A stretch of DNA of 64,000 nt from Adiantum capillus-veneris (GCA_014529385.2 CM043971.1:54351209-54415208); one strand, 5' to 3'; positions 32,430-44,149 are shown, counted from the first letter of the stretch. Notes: generated from the sequence alone by a model not told the origin. Numbers and translations are program-made.

Positions 32430-33968
32430 CTAGGTTGTTTCAATGAGGTGTTTACACATTTCCAAATGCTTCGTTTCCACTTTTGGTTGAGGAAAAGTCA
32501 ACCATCTCTTCTTCAAGGTTTGGTTTGTTTTTAGCCTTGCTTCATACGCTTGTAATAGAGCATCTAAAGGCTCTAGAACTTTCTCAACCAAGAAGGATCC
32601 CCCTGTGGATGCCTTCCTTGGCTTGTTGTTGTCCTCAGCAGTTTTACTATCTCTCTCTTGTTTCAGTTGCTCTTTCGTTTCATGTAATTCATTTTGCATG
32701 GCAATTTGGGTTTTTATCCTTCTTGTTTTCATTCTGTCTCGTTTCGCCTTCCAAGATTTCCGCTGTGTTCTCACAGATAAACTCTCGTTTTCTATGGGTA
32801 TTGGCAACTCGACCTTTTCTTCCAATGGCTTGTTTTTCTCTGAGTCCTTGGCTTGGGCTCTGGTTATCGCATTGATCTGGATCATGGGTTCGGTTTTTGA
32901 TCCACTGCTTGCACTTGGTAACACCCCCACAATATTCATAGTTGCTTTTCCCTTGTTGTCCGGATTCCTTGGGCAATCTGGCAGTATGTGATTCACACCA
33001 CACTCGTCACAAAACCCAAAAAAATTTACTCTTTCGCCTTTGAAAGGACAATTATGCTCCCAATGATCTATACTTCCATAGCTATAGCACGGTCCAATTG
33101 GTGGTTGATTTTGAGGAGGTTGATTTTGAGGAGGTGGTCCCATAGGTTGTCCCGCCCTATTAGGATATCCTCTTGGTTTGTAGTTCTGGTTCGTAATGAA
33201 CATTAGCGTTCTTTCGTCCACCAAATATTGATCCCTCAAAGGTTGTGCTACATATGTTGGTGGTGCCATACCCTCGTTATTTCCCCATGGTTGATAGGCT
33301 TCGACTGCGTACATCTGTGGTTCAGGTTCAGTTACGTAAGGCTCATTTGGTTCCTTGTAATAAGAAATTTGAGGTGTATTATTTGTTCCTGGTGATGCTT
33401 TGTAAGGTTGAGCATACCTAATCATGGCTATATTTTCCTATGGTAAAGGAGGTTGTTGACCCAACACAGGTTGAGGTCTGTCTGCTCCTACTACCATATT
33501 CACATTCGGCCCAACTTGATATCTTGGAGGAGGTGGCTGGGGTGGTCCTACTGGAGGTCCATACGACCTTTCCCTCACATAGTTTTTGTTGTAAAAACAC
33601 TCATCCGTGCCATGGTTCATCTATTTTTGCTCTATGGCACACCATTTCAGTACTCGTCCATTTGCAACTGGTGCTTTCGGTTGTTGTGTAAACCACGGCA
33701 TCGGGTGATTCCCCCCACATATGTCACATTTCCTAGTCTGAGACTGTCTCATCACCGGATTTGATCTCATATGTTGCTGCATTCTCTTCGTTACTTCCTC
33801 TATCATTTGGTCAGCTGTCGGCATCAAAGAAGCCTGAGCATCTTTCTTGGTAGAGGATTCACTCTTCATAGATGAAGAGCCACTAGTTACTGAATCAGTA
33901 TCCTCTGACACTTCCCCATATGCTTTGCAGTTGTTAACAAGATAACACTTTCCTTGTAACATGTTCAA
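32430..33968 (-). pseudogene. C-terminal Gag (nucleocapsid) of X
   Basis: Cys/His segments suggest zinc knuckles: CDICGGNHPMPWF (about 33730), CYSYGSIDHWEHNCP, where the second Cys is Tyr, and CDECGVNHILPDCP (about 33000). Between them are Pro/Gln-rich repeats (QNQPP twice) and Tyr-rich linkers. It continues into a basic coiled stretch (RTQRKSWKAKRDRMKTRRIK) also found in C. Stops and shifts at about 33426 and 33620 break it. Role: RNA binding and packaging. Confidence 0.82.
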
Positions 33969-34428
33969 ATGTGCTACAGGCTTTCAAGTGAAGGTCCTTT
34001 TTCAAGGTTTTGTTTCTAAGTCCTTCAATGAAGAGCACAAACAATCTCTCATCCTGCGGTAATTCTCTTCCTGGGCACCTCTCGATGTATTGCTTGAATC
34101 TCAAGTATGCTTCCTTCACTTTTTCATTCTCCTTTTGTTTAAAAGCATATATCTGTGATATAGTATTATGCTTTATACCCCGTTTTGAGAATTCTTTCGC
34201 GAACTCCCATAATACATGTTCAATATTCGGACAAGTTTCAGGATTCAAAGGTTGAAACCATATTAAGGCCGTCCCTTCCAAGGTCATCCCGAATCCCTCA
34301 TATTGAGTATGGAAATCAGTGATCTGCTCTGCTCTTAAGACTTGCTTGAAGAGCGACACATGGGCATATGGATCCCCTGATCCGCTATACTTCTTTGGCA
34401 TGCACTTCACTACCTGGGATGGCCTCAT
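33934..34428 (-). pseudogene. Gag capsid core of X
   Basis: The 164-codon frame is a Ty3-type capsid: RPSQVVKCMPKKYSGSGDPY, EGFGMTLEGTALIWFQPL, HNTISQIYAFKQKENEKVKE and LFIEGLRNKTLKKDLHL. The same blocks, in the same order, occur in A and C. The next upstream frame differs, so a shift at about 34430-34470 breaks this copy. Confidence 0.88.
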
Positions 34429-34471
34429 CGTCTCTGGTTTGCGACCAATCTCAATGCTCTCGAGTCTCGAC

Positions 34472-35587
34472 TTAATCGTTCTTGTACATCATGGATGTCG
34501 TGGGTTGCTCTCGGTGGCTCCCTACAAATCTACTACTAGGAGGCAAATGTGATGGTGTGCCTGCGAATGTCGGACCTACTGCAATATGGGTAGATATAGG
34601 AACCGCACTACCTCGATTCGTAGCCATTGATTCTCTGGAACGTAATGTTCCCATGGGGCTTGGCATAGAATACTGAGGTCGACTGAAAGAATCAGCTACA
34701 TGAGTCCTCTCTCCACCTGTTGCCATCGGGTCTGGCATGACATGTGTAGGTGTTGGTCTTAGTGTGCTTGGAGTGACATAATGATGGTGGAGTGGTCCCC
34801 CAAAGTACATATATCCTTCCAACTCCTTTTTATCGATTGCTGCGTATCGTCTTCCAAATCTGTCGTATGCGACAATTTTTGTTTTTGATCCCTCTGTGTA
34901 GGTGAAGACATAAAGTATTTTCCGCTCTGTCAACTCATCGACGTAGGGTTCCTCGCATCTATAATAGATATCTTCCTCTCCATTATTATACTTGTATAAC
35001 CCCACGTAGACATTGTATGTGTTGATTCTCAAAGTTTCATTTTCTTGCCTTAACCTCGCATTAGGGAAGCTCATTGTTGGTGCTTTCTCCTCAGGTTCCT
35101 CATCTACTTTGGCTTTCGTGCCCATCAATCCCCACTTGTCCACAATGTCAGGATTTAGGACTACCAAGTACATGATACCTTTGTCATATAGGTACCTATC
35201 TCCGCTATAGCTCACAGGCACTAAGTCCTTGAAATCACTTGGTCTATCTTCTATTTTCACACAGTAGCAGTCCATACCATCTTTGTAGATCTTGGCACCT
35301 TGCTTGTTGTCATACTGATACTTGATGAACAATAGCTTCATTGTGGCCGAAGGGTTTGATGGTCCTGCTGTCATGTTTTCTCTTTCGTTTAGTTTTAAAT
35401 GTCCCAAGTTTTTCAGGAAATACTCGTAAGATCTCTCTGAAGAAGTATCGAAAATACTTTCTTCCGGGATCGGCTCTAACGGTCGTACTACACCTTGGTT
35501 TACACTCTCCTCCATTGATAAAACACTTGCTTGATCTGCTAAATTTCGGTGTTGGTTGTTGATTTGTTTTCCCGATCTCAAAAACAT
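34472..35587 (-). pseudogene. N-terminal Gag module of X
   Basis: The 371-codon frame begins MFLRSGKQINNQHRNLADQ, a start shared with A. A central module reads VYVGLYKYNNGEEDIYYRCE, then ILYVFTYTEGSK and YDRFGRRYAAIDKKELEGY; C has the equivalent YRFTNGDPYIFYRCVEP and KYGREYKLV. I know no named domain for it. It is followed by a Pro/Ser/Thr/His-rich linker. A frame change separates it from the capsid core, but in A both parts share a frame, so a single Gag is the likely original. Confidence 0.75.
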
Positions 35588-36441
35588 GAAGAAAGTGGAA
35601 TTTCTGAATCCAAACCTCTTACCTGGAAATGGAGTGATCTTCCAACTCTCGCGACTGCATGGATTGTTACTTGATCGGTCTTTGCAAATGAATACACTTG
35701 ATGGCTATGAGATCACTGTATCATTCCAACTGTCAGCACATTCAACACTTTCACAATGACTTCAACACAATTTTGCTTGCAGATTATTGACAATATGTCC
35801 AATTTGGGTTTTGACAACTCCTGATATCTTAAATAGTCTAGGTCTATGAACAGGTCAAAAATGAGTCAAATATAGTATAGAGGTACACCGATCGCGATCG
35901 TACTTCTGAGCCCAAATTTGATGAAACTTCACCAGCTTGTTCACTAGGCTATTTTAAGGCTACCCACCAAATATTTTTGCATTCAAACCCCAAAAAGTCA
36001 AGCTTTTACCAGTTCTTGGTTGGAAGTGTCTGTTTTCCTGAATCTGTCAGTTTGACTTGATTTTGGTGTTTGTTTTGGGATTTGAGAGATACCTAGGCTT
36101 GTCCTATGCACATGCTATCCCTTTGCATGGTTCTTCCCACTTTTGATGTGTTTTGGTCTACTGAAAGTCAATTTCTATGCCAGTTTAGTAGTTTTTGACT
36201 TGGATCTGTATTCAGATGGTTTAACAGGTATTTTGAGATATCTGGCTCTTGGTCCTATAGACTTTTCTGTTTATATACACCTAAGGATCCCACAGATGAA
36301 ATCTGGTCAAAATCTGGCACAGAGGTACACCGATCGCGATCGTAGTACAATTCCCAAATTAGACCAAATTTTGTGTGCTTGTAGACACTGATGTTTTGAG
36401 GCTATCCCCCAAGTTTTTTTTGCATTTGGATCACCAAAAGT
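35588..36441 (-). other. Leader of X, gag-proximal part, with two palindrome motifs
   Basis: The stretch is non-coding. On the plus strand AGAGGTACACCGATCGCGAT occurs with core GATCGCGATC at 35890-35899 and 36332-36341. Each copy is followed by a CCCAAATT-like block and a GAGGCTATCCCCCAA-like block, so the units are repeats of longer sequence, not only of the palindrome. The leader continues at 38926 after the Y insertion. Confidence 0.85.
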
Positions 36442-36446
36442 CAAGA

Positions 36447-36500
36447 TGTTGGATGGATACGCCGCGACGGACGTCAGCCCAGCAAGAACTCACCAAATGG
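36447..36500 (-). repeat. Remnant of the Y 3' LTR (U5 end only)
   Basis: GGATACGCCGCGACGGACGT near 36456 matches 37995 onward; similarity stops after about 50 bp. Confidence 0.8.
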
Positions 36501-36568
36501 AATCCTTAAGCCAAATGGAATCTCACTGTCTATGCCCAATCAAATTTTCTCTTCAGTAGGCCTCAATA

Positions 36569-37433
36569 GACATCCTACGCGTAGGATGTCTCCTGCTTTG
36601 TTTTGCCTGGATTTTTGCACTATGGTTCCCCTTGATGTGTTGAGCCCACAGTTGTTTTTACTTTTTGATTTGGACACCTATTAGCTGGTCAATGAGTCAG
36701 AAATCTGTTCCGACAGCATGTTGCTGATATTGATCAGTCTAATCAACTCCAATTTGGACCAAAATTGACTAGGAGGCTTGCCTTAGGCTATACAACACCT
36801 TGCTATGCTCACTGTCAAATTCTGGCTTCAATTTCTTGCTTTAGACATCCTACGTGTAGGATGTATTTTTCACCAGAATGGTTTCAAATTCAAAGCACAG
36901 GCTCCCCTTGAGTTGCTGATCACTTTGGTATACTCAAAATTTGGTTTAGAGTCCAAAATCACACAGAAGACATCCTACGCGTAGGATTTCTTTTTGGCCT
37001 GTTTGACCCCAGACTTGTCCCACAGCTTCCCCTTGATGTCAGTAACTCAGTGGTATGCTTAGATTTTGGTTTGGATTTCAAAAGTCCCAAATTTTAGCTG
37101 TTCTTGCCTTTTTCAGTCAAAAGTGCTAAAGTCCGCTTTGAATCCAATTTTCTCACCCAAATGAGGTGAAACCCTTTTCAATCACTCAATATATCATGCA
37201 AGACATGCTCATGCAGCCATCTTATGGTTTTGGTCTCAAAATAATGTTTTGGCCCTATTTGGGTAGAATATCTGGCAAATTCAATCTATCTGGCCTTATC
37301 CTGTCAAGATATGGTCAAATTTCCACTTTCTAGTTGAAATTAGGGTAAACCCTACCTTCTGAACACACTGGTCAACTCAAAATTCCAAAATTCCTCCCAG
37401 ATTAGCCTGTAGACATCCTACGCGTAGGATGTC
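36569..37433. repeat. Palindrome array of the Y leader
   Basis: The palindrome ACATCCTACGCGTAGGATGT and its flanks occur at 36569-36590, 36844-36865 (one CpG to TpG change, last base altered), 36969-36990 (one change) and 37412-37433. Steps are 275, 125 and 443 bp. The first copy is a perfect 24-bp palindrome. The right half recurs in the Y LTR at 38337-38347. Confidence 0.95.
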
Positions 37434-37967
37434 TCCTGGCTTAAAATTAATTTTTTTTCTGACAAGAATGCTCCTAATGCTTTGCAGCTCTATCAGAAAC
37501 AATCACAGTAACTTTTGGACTTCAATTAGGCTTTCAAACACACTTTTGCATCTTTTTGTGTCTTTTACAAACTTGTGATGACTTTACCAAGCAAGTGTAT
37601 ATGCATGAAATGCTCTAGATCCTGAATCATGATGTCCTACTTACTCTACTCCTACTTATCATGTGAAATGGTGATAATGATGTTTTTGGTTGCTTTTTGG
37701 CCTCTCCGGACTCTCAAGATCTCCTCTCGCCGCTTCTACCACTCCAACTCCTACTCAAGAACTCGACTACTACCTAAAACTATCTTGGTCTACCTAATCT
37801 ACTTAAGTCAAAGGATCTAGGCCAGCCACACGCTTCCTAGACTCCCTCTAAGACCTAGAGAATCCTCCATCCTTTGATCCTATCTAAATGTAAAACAAGA
37901 TTCTTGGCAAGCCAAAAATCCCAATCCTCAAGGATTATAGTCTCGGTCACCTACCTAAGGTTTTCAT

Positions 37968-37984
37968 CCCCGGCAGTGGCGCCA
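37968..37984 (-). promoter_or_regulatory. Primer binding site of Y, Asp-tRNA type
   Basis: The plus strand reads CCCCGGCAGTGGCGCCA, 15 of 17 bases of the 3' end of plant Asp tRNA, directly beside the LTR start at 37986. Confidence 0.88.
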
Positions 37985-37985
37985 A

Positions 37986-38920
37986 TGTTGGACGGATACG
38001 CCGCGACGGATGTCAGCACAGTGAGAACTCACCTAACATATAATGTCAGCTAAGGACAAATCTCGACCCGCAGGTGCGTGGAAGCAAGCATAAGGTGTCA
38101 ACCTACACTCGACCGACTCCTAACTAATTCCTATAGAGGTCTCTACCAATTGTCTAAGTCGCAGCCTTCAAGAGTGCATGAGAGGAAACTTCCTACAACG
38201 CTTTCTAGAGCCGAACACCCATCAAACAATCTCGAAACACCATAGAACTTGAAGGAGACCCTACTAATATCAATAGGTCGCTCTCCCTAAGGTCTATGAA
38301 CCAAAATCCCAACCAAAAACACCCGGTGCAAAATCACGTAGGATGTCTGGCTGAAATCTGCAGGTCTTCGTTTCCAAAATCTAAAGTGCCTAATGTGTAG
38401 TTCTACTCAATGTGAACGCGTAGATATGCTGCAATGCAAAATCGGACAACGTATGCTCACCCAAACACCCGATGAAGCTCATAGAATGAGCTTGAAAAAC
38501 CGAACCGTACGCGCGTAAGGTAGGTATCGGCGCATAGCTCTCGTCGAGGGCAACACGCTGCACTTCTCCGCACTTGATTCCGACCACCGGAGCACACATA
38601 GCGTCAGGATGAAGCTCACACTCTCTCTCGTACACAGTACGCTCACTCACAGAATTCAAAACTTGTTTTTAAAAATGACAAAAGGTTCTTTCATTAAGGT
38701 CAAAAAGTGGTATATATACCTTACAATTCTCAAACCCTAAAGCTCCAAAATCAACCATCTAACTCAATCTAACTATCAAAACTAGAATACAATCTGGAAA
38801 CTTCTATAAGTCCCAATATTTAAAAGGTGAAAAATCAGGTTTTCCTCAATGAATGAATAATTACAAAAATAATAATCCGCCGAGTAGTTAGTTGCCGTGG
38901 GGTGTGTCCAGCTTCTAACA
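37986..38920 (-). repeat. 5' LTR of Y (935 bp)
   Basis: The repeat begins TGTTGGACGGATACGCCGCG and ends CTTCTAACA before the target duplication. Its start resembles the X LTR start (GCCGCGA followed by GACGTC-like sequence), so the families are related. A frame on the minus strand (38659-38390) has no domain. Confidence 0.88.
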
Positions 38921-38925
38921 CAAGA

Positions 38926-39623
38926 TTTTACAGTTTCTGGGTCTGTCAGGTTAGTTTTACCCAAGTGGCATGATTTCCTTGATTTTTGATGTTTTTGAGT
39001 GTGGTTGCTTTAGACAAACTTGTTTGGAATCTTATCAGGAAGGCACACAACAAATCTTGTCCAATTCTGGCACAGAGGTACACCGATCGCGATCGTAGTA
39101 CCTGGGCCAAATCTCATGAAATGTTGTTTGTTCCCTCTGTCAAGTGTTTTACAGTGTTTTGTGCTATCACTTTGTGATTTAAATAAATATCATCTCTGTT
39201 TGGTCAGATTTTCTAATTTTCAGAGTCTTATGGTCTTTTTGCCAAAGTTATGGTTTTCTTGCTTCTCGACTCTAACTTTTGCCCCACATCTGACTAGAAT
39301 GTGAATTACTTATCCTACTCCTAAGTACAGAAATGAAAGAACATAAAGAAATGAATCAAACAAAACAAACAAGACGAATTTCGGGTGGGATTTCAGTACT
39401 CAATTGAATTAGAGAAAATGAAGAGCAAAAATGCCTTGAACACTCTCACTCACAGCTCCCTAAATCTCCTAAGAGAGGATCTAGCCGGTCCGCGGACTCT
39501 AGACTCTAGTAACCTCTAAACCCCTGTCTAGCAGCCTAATTGAGGTGTAAAATGGATTTGTGGATTGATCTTCTTTTAAGGAAGCTAACTACGCACTCGG
39601 TCACTCATCACCTAAGGTGCATT
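38926..39623 (-). other. Leader of X, primer-proximal part, with one palindrome motif
   Basis: The motif GATCGCGATC is at 39085-39094 in the same GGCACAGAGGTACACC context as 36332. If Y and one target duplication are removed, the two copies are 274 bp apart. TTATCCTACTCCTAAGTAC near 39308 is shared, inverted, with the start of the C leader near 44725. Confidence 0.85.
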
Positions 39624-39640
39624 CCCCAGCAACGGTGCCA
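39624..39640 (-). promoter_or_regulatory. Primer binding site of X, Asp-tRNA type
   Basis: The plus strand reads CCCCAGCAACGGTGCCA, 15 of 17 bases of the plant Asp tRNA 3' end, one base from the LTR. Confidence 0.9.
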
Positions 39641-39641
39641 A

Positions 39642-40549
39642 TGTTTGTAGGTCGCCGCGATAGACGTCTATAGCATAGCTCTCACGCGTCAACATAAAAT
39701 ATCAATACAAGGTGAGCGACCAAGATGAGGCATGGAAACTCACTAGGGTGTCAATCCTAATGAAGTGAACTCGATGAGATGCAACTACTAATTCTATAAG
39801 AAAATCATACGCACTAAATTCAAGTAATCTGCCTATGTCCTTCTACACAGCTCTACAGTCACATCACGCTTGTTTACCATGCAAATCATGTCGGAATCGC
39901 ACGAAACTTGAAGGGGAGCTACAGGGGACTATCACGAGCATATTCTATCACTGTCACAGCATTCTGGAGAGGTACAAAGATCGCGATCGTTCATCCCAAA
40001 GTCAGCAAAAACAGTGAATAGGTGATCCCAAAGGGTTGTTTTAGGGTCTCTGAAGCCTCTCCTAGGGTCAAAACAACATAAAATACGCATATAAACACTC
40101 AAAACAACGATTTAACGCCACAAACTCGCAGTTGAACACTTACACCGAATCTTGAATGATTACACTTGAATGGAAGAGCAAAGTAAGAGGAACACAATGC
40201 AATAAACGAATCTGAATTCGGATTACCGTAGCCACAGTAGCGAAGATTACAAGTTGGAGCAAGAAGGAGCTCTCAAATGTACGTTGTCTTCTCCAGCTTC
40301 CCATAAAACATGATGTTCAAACTTACAAAACTTGACCTTTATAGTTTAGGTCTTTACAAATGGCTTGTCCGGCCAAAAGCTCCTAGACTTCTAACTGGCT
40401 CTCTAATATACAATTGCTCCCAGAAAAATAATCATAAATTCTTTTACAAGTTCTCGGCTTAGAGATGCTCTCTTACAAAAGAATTTTACAAGGGTTTCCC
40501 ACAAAAATGTGACTCCTTCTCTGGAAACCGCTGCTTCGTCCGCCAAACA
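39642..40549 (-). repeat. 5' LTR of X (908 bp)
   Basis: This copy is full-length, begins TGTTTGTAGG and ends CCGCCAAACA, followed by GTGTG. The motif GATCGCGATC is at 39979-39988, 337 bp from the inner edge. Confidence 0.93.
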
Positions 40550-40554
40550 GTGTG

Positions 40555-42309
40555 GTTTGAGAAAGTGGCTACTGTATGACCATTGCTAGCCTTTCCACTC
40601 AAAGTTAGGTGCAGTAAGGGACATTAAGAGACTACCTATTTTTTATGAAACTTTTTTAATCAACAGCATCTCGGTGTTATAAAGGTGAAACTGGGAAGCC
40701 ACAAGGTATGCCTCTTTCTAGTTCAGGATGTAGGCAACCCACAAGTGGGTCACATGTTGAAATGTCCCTCCAGTAGGGGTCCAAAAGTATCCTAGCAACT
40801 CGGGAAATCCAAGGGTACTAGAGTGATATGGATTTTTGAAAGTATCCAGTAATCTCTCCCCACTCTAAAAACTTTGTTGCTCTCTTTCACTTGTGCACCT
40901 ATTCACCCATTGTGCCACTCATCCTCAAGCTCGTCCACTGTGAGGGGCAAGCAGTTTGTCATGAACCTCCATCCCTTTCCACCAACCCCCTTCAGAGTAG
41001 AGCTTCACCTAGTCCATCATATAATAGGCCATAATAGCCCGTGCCTTGTGTTCTTTTGCAATTGAGACCACAAATGTTGCACAAAGGGCCTTTAAATGAA
41101 CGGCAAGGTTGAGGATCCCTACGGGTCCCACCTTGCTCTACTAGTCTAGCGAATACGTCCCATTTCACCCCTTACCAAGGTGTTGAGGTTTTGGTGTTAT
41201 GTTTCCATTAAAAAAAAATTAATTGGTTTCAAGAACACTTTCGAGTTACTTTTGGCTCTTTTAAGGAGCGGACTAGTAAAGGCAATATACGGGATGATGA
41301 AGGAGTTTATCACTTTGACCTAGCTTCATGTTGCTCCTGAAGGACCCACTAAAATATTCACCCCCACGGGTACTCCGAGATGCCAAGAAATATTACCTTT
41401 CAAGACAATCTCCCTTGTCCAAAAAGATGGGTCGAATGAGTTGTTCTCCGACAGAAAGATCAGTCTTGATTTTCCAATATTGCACTTTGATCCTAAGGCA
41501 ACCACAAAAGTCTACACAATAACTAGGGGACTTTTGGACTACTTGTGGGCAAGCTTTAATGAACAAAAGTGATATTCATCCACAAATAGCTTTTCAAAGA
41601 GTTGGTTGTTTCCAGGCAGGGCCAACCCTTGTGTCTCCCCTTTTGCAGCACAGTCTTCGAGCATAGCAATAAGTGGGTGCGAGCCAAAGGAAAACAATAA
41701 GGGGCAAGAGGGCATTCCTATTTAATTGATCTTTTGACTTCAAAAGAGCCTACAATCCTATTATTGAATAGTAGCTCAAAGTGGCTACTGTCAAGCAAGC
41801 AACTTCATGACATCTTCTATGAATGACCACATAATACTATTGTGGGCCTTGTTGAGGTCCACAGACCTAGTAGAATGCACTCTTGCTTATTGAGGAATCA
41901 TACTCAATTCCAACCATTCCTATCAAGATATTATCATAAATAGAACTTCCTTTAATAAATCCATGTTGATGGGGTGAGATGGCTTTATCAAGCAATGGGG
42001 AGATCCTAAGGGCGACAACTTTGGCAATCATTTTATATGCAACAGACATCATAGAAACGGGGTATGCTTGAGTTCAGAGAAACATATTACCTTTGGGATA
42101 GGCTTTATGAGCCCTCTCTTAATGCTGAAATCCAAAGTCCCTTTGAGAAAGGATTGGTTATCCATACTCATGATAGGGAGGATCTCAAGATCATCCCAAA
42201 ATCCTCTAAAGAACTTCATAGTTGATCCATCCCAACCAAAAAACTTCTCCTTGCCTAGATCTTGCAATGGAAAATGAACAGGCTTGCTCAAGGAGGTTGG
42301 CTTGAGCAT
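40555..42309 (-). pseudogene. LINE reverse transcriptase remnant, interrupted by X
   Basis: On the minus strand: GWDGSTMKFFRGFWDDL and GLIKPIPKV (42309-42049), YKMIAKVVALRISPLLDKAI and HQHGFIKGSSIYDNILIG (42052-41867), VDLNKAHNSIMW (about 41850), GMPSCPLLFSFGSHPLIAML (about 41700) and LFVDEYHF, where FADD would be usual, so one catalytic Asp is Glu. HLGVPVG follows near 41370. This block order is that of plant non-LTR (L1-type) elements. Many stops and shifts are present. X inserted downstream of this region. Confidence 0.85.
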
Positions 42310-42321
42310 GAGATATCAACT

Positions 42322-42546
42322 TGTTGGATGATTGCAAGAAAACACACACACCTTGGAAACGACTAAGGAAGCTCAAGGACCACAACAAAGAGTGTATTAC
42401 TTAGTTTGAAATGGAAAGATAAGTTAGCCCTAGAGTGGTGGGCGTATATACAATGCACGGGGGGAAAAACCTCCTAGCGAGGGGAAAAATGCCCCACTGG
42501 TCCTAAGTGTGTTCACACACATCACTACCGCATGTATATCGTATCA
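42322..42546. repeat. Solo LTR or LTR fragment, copia-3-like family (copy a)
   Basis: TGTTGGATGATTGCAAGAAA to ACCGCATGTATATCGTATCA, with CAAAGAGTGTATTACTTAG, GCCCTAGAGTGG and CGTATATACAATGCACG, all shared with copy b. The same AACAGAGAGTGTATTATTTA segment occurs at 63961 next to copia-3, which is why I assign this family. Confidence 0.7.
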
Positions 42547-42548
42547 AA

Positions 42549-42763
42549 TGAATTATTGGAATTAGGGTTGCAATAAAACACACACAACTTGGAGAAGACA
42601 AAGGAAACTCAAGGCACACAACAGAGAGTTTATTACTTAGTGTGCAATGGAAAGATAAGACAGCCCTAGAGTGATGGACGTATATACAATGCACGAGGAA
42701 AAAACCTCTTAGTGAGGGAAAAAATGCCTTCTCACACATCAATACCATATGTATATGGTAACA
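42549..42763. repeat. Solo LTR or LTR fragment, copia-3-like family (copy b)
   Basis: This copy is similar throughout to copy a and lies directly beside it. It ends CCATATGTATATGGTAACA, an inverted TGTTACC. Two adjacent copies point to repeated insertion or to tandem recombination. Confidence 0.7.
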
Positions 42764-44149
42764 AATCCCCCGTGGGAGTGATGTGGTGAACGAGCGCTGG
42801 CACATAAAGTATAGGGAAATGCCATGCCTACATGATTAGTCCACAAAGGAGAGTAAGCCCAAAGGTAAATACATTGTAATCTAAATAAGTCATTGTTACA
42901 CTTGTTTCCCAAAATTCTAATATTCTATTGTGACAAAAAAATTAATAAATGCTATTTTCACTTTCTCGTTTTTCCTCTCACAATGAACCCTCTTATTATC
43001 ATGTTGAAGTTTGTAAACTAGTCCTTTTCTTTGTTGTAGAATGTCAACTTGAAGGTTAACACCCCAAAAAGTTTGTGAGTAGGGCCACCCAAAAAAAAAA
43101 AAGTGTGTAAGTCATTTTTTTCTTTTTGATACTTACTAGGTGCTTTCTATATGCTTTCTTCCGATTAGCCATTGGAATGATATATAACTTATTAGGTTTT
43201 TCAATGAGGATAAATAATTTTCTTTTGAGTTTTATCTCTACCTGAAGCTTAGAACCTTTCATTTGGGGGGTGAACATATTATGTTGAAAGATGGATTTTG
43301 AGTTTAACAGTTATTGTGCTTTCATATGAACTAAAAAAAGTTTCAGGGACAAGACATAATGTGTGCTATGTAACTCAAAGTTAAATGTAAAGGCCCATGC
43401 TATGATCGTGTGGTGAAGAAGTCTTGGCAAAGTGATCCGATATGCACAGGCTGAATCCCAATGGTGGTGATGAGTTGCAATCCCACTAGCTATTGACATT
43501 GAATACTCTTTTTGAAGTCGAAATTCTATAGGAATAGAAAGCAATATTACTTTAATGAGGTTGAACAATGCCCACTACTATTCAAAAGTAAATATATTTT
43601 CGGATATATTTTTTGGGCTAAGTAAGCCCTTAGTAAAGCGTTGCATTTTGGGTGAAATTGTGGACCGTTGGGTAAAGCTTGCTGATGATTAGTGAAACTA
43701 GTGCTGACAAAATTCCTTTTTTTTCTATTCTTTTTAAGCCCTTGTGAGACTTTTTTTTAACCTTCCAATTTAAAGTGGGCTTCTTTAAAGAAGGGCATTG
43801 GGTATTGGGCCACACACAATCTTTCCCATCCTCTTTCACTTTGTTTTTCTACAATTTCTTGCAATGCATCAAGTGTTTTTTAATCATTATCTATAATGCT
43901 TTTGGAATATATTGTGATTCAAATAGTTCATTGTTACACTTGTTTCTAGAAAAGGTAATATTTTATTGTGATAATTTTTTTTTTAAAATGTTAGTGTCAT
44001 TTTCTTTTTTTTTCTCTCATACAAAAGCCTCTTATTATAATATTCCTATCAATAGCCTTATGTAGGCCATAGTGAATTTTCACCTTGTTCGGACTATATA
44101 AGTAGTCCCTAGTAAAGGGTTGGAATTTTGGGTGTATCTCTCAACCATT
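42764..44149. other. Non-coding stretch with internal duplication; no gene seen
   Basis: TTCATTGTTACACTTGTTTC-like sequence near 42890 recurs near 43930, and the AGTAAAG-GTTG-ATTTTGGGTG block near 43630 recurs near 44110. These suggest an old, diverged duplication about 0.5-1 kb apart. No protein motif is found in any frame. Confidence 0.5.

Larger units (their letters stand above)
36447..38920 (-). mobile_element. Element Y: internally deleted LTR element nested in X
   Basis: Y starts TGTTGGATGG at 36447 and ends TTCTAACA at 38920, flanked by CAAGA on both sides (36442-36446, 38921-38925). It has a complete 5' LTR, an Asp-type primer site, a leader with its own palindrome array, but no coding region. 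Its left end has only about 50 bp of LTR joined directly to leader sequence. One deletion from within the 3' LTR into the leader explains this. Confidence 0.88.
29294..40549 (-). mobile_element. Element X: Gag-protease-only LTR element, 11.26 kb with nested insertion
   Basis: The outer LTRs (29294-30194 and 39642-40549) start TGTTTG and end CCAAACA, and are flanked by a perfect 5-bp duplication GTGTG (29289-29293, 40550-40554). Inside, on the minus strand, are a primer site, a leader with palindromes, Gag and protease, then a partial extra LTR, a second primer site and the polypurine tract. Element Y is nested in the leader. No RT, RNase H or integrase is recognisable. The LTRs differ at about 8% of positions in the first 420 bp, so this is an old copy. 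Confidence 0.9.

Noticed and set aside
36143-39177. Peptides with a repeated RYTDRDRST-like motif on the strand opposite to gag, and RYMDRDPC near 46600-46790
   Set aside because: They are the translation of the palindromic DNA motif. Frames start and stop at random around it, and the nucleotide palindrome explains the repeat.
40874-41522. Short plus-strand frames in the LINE region as host gene exons
   Set aside because: They are antisense to clear RT motifs and have no splice or domain support.
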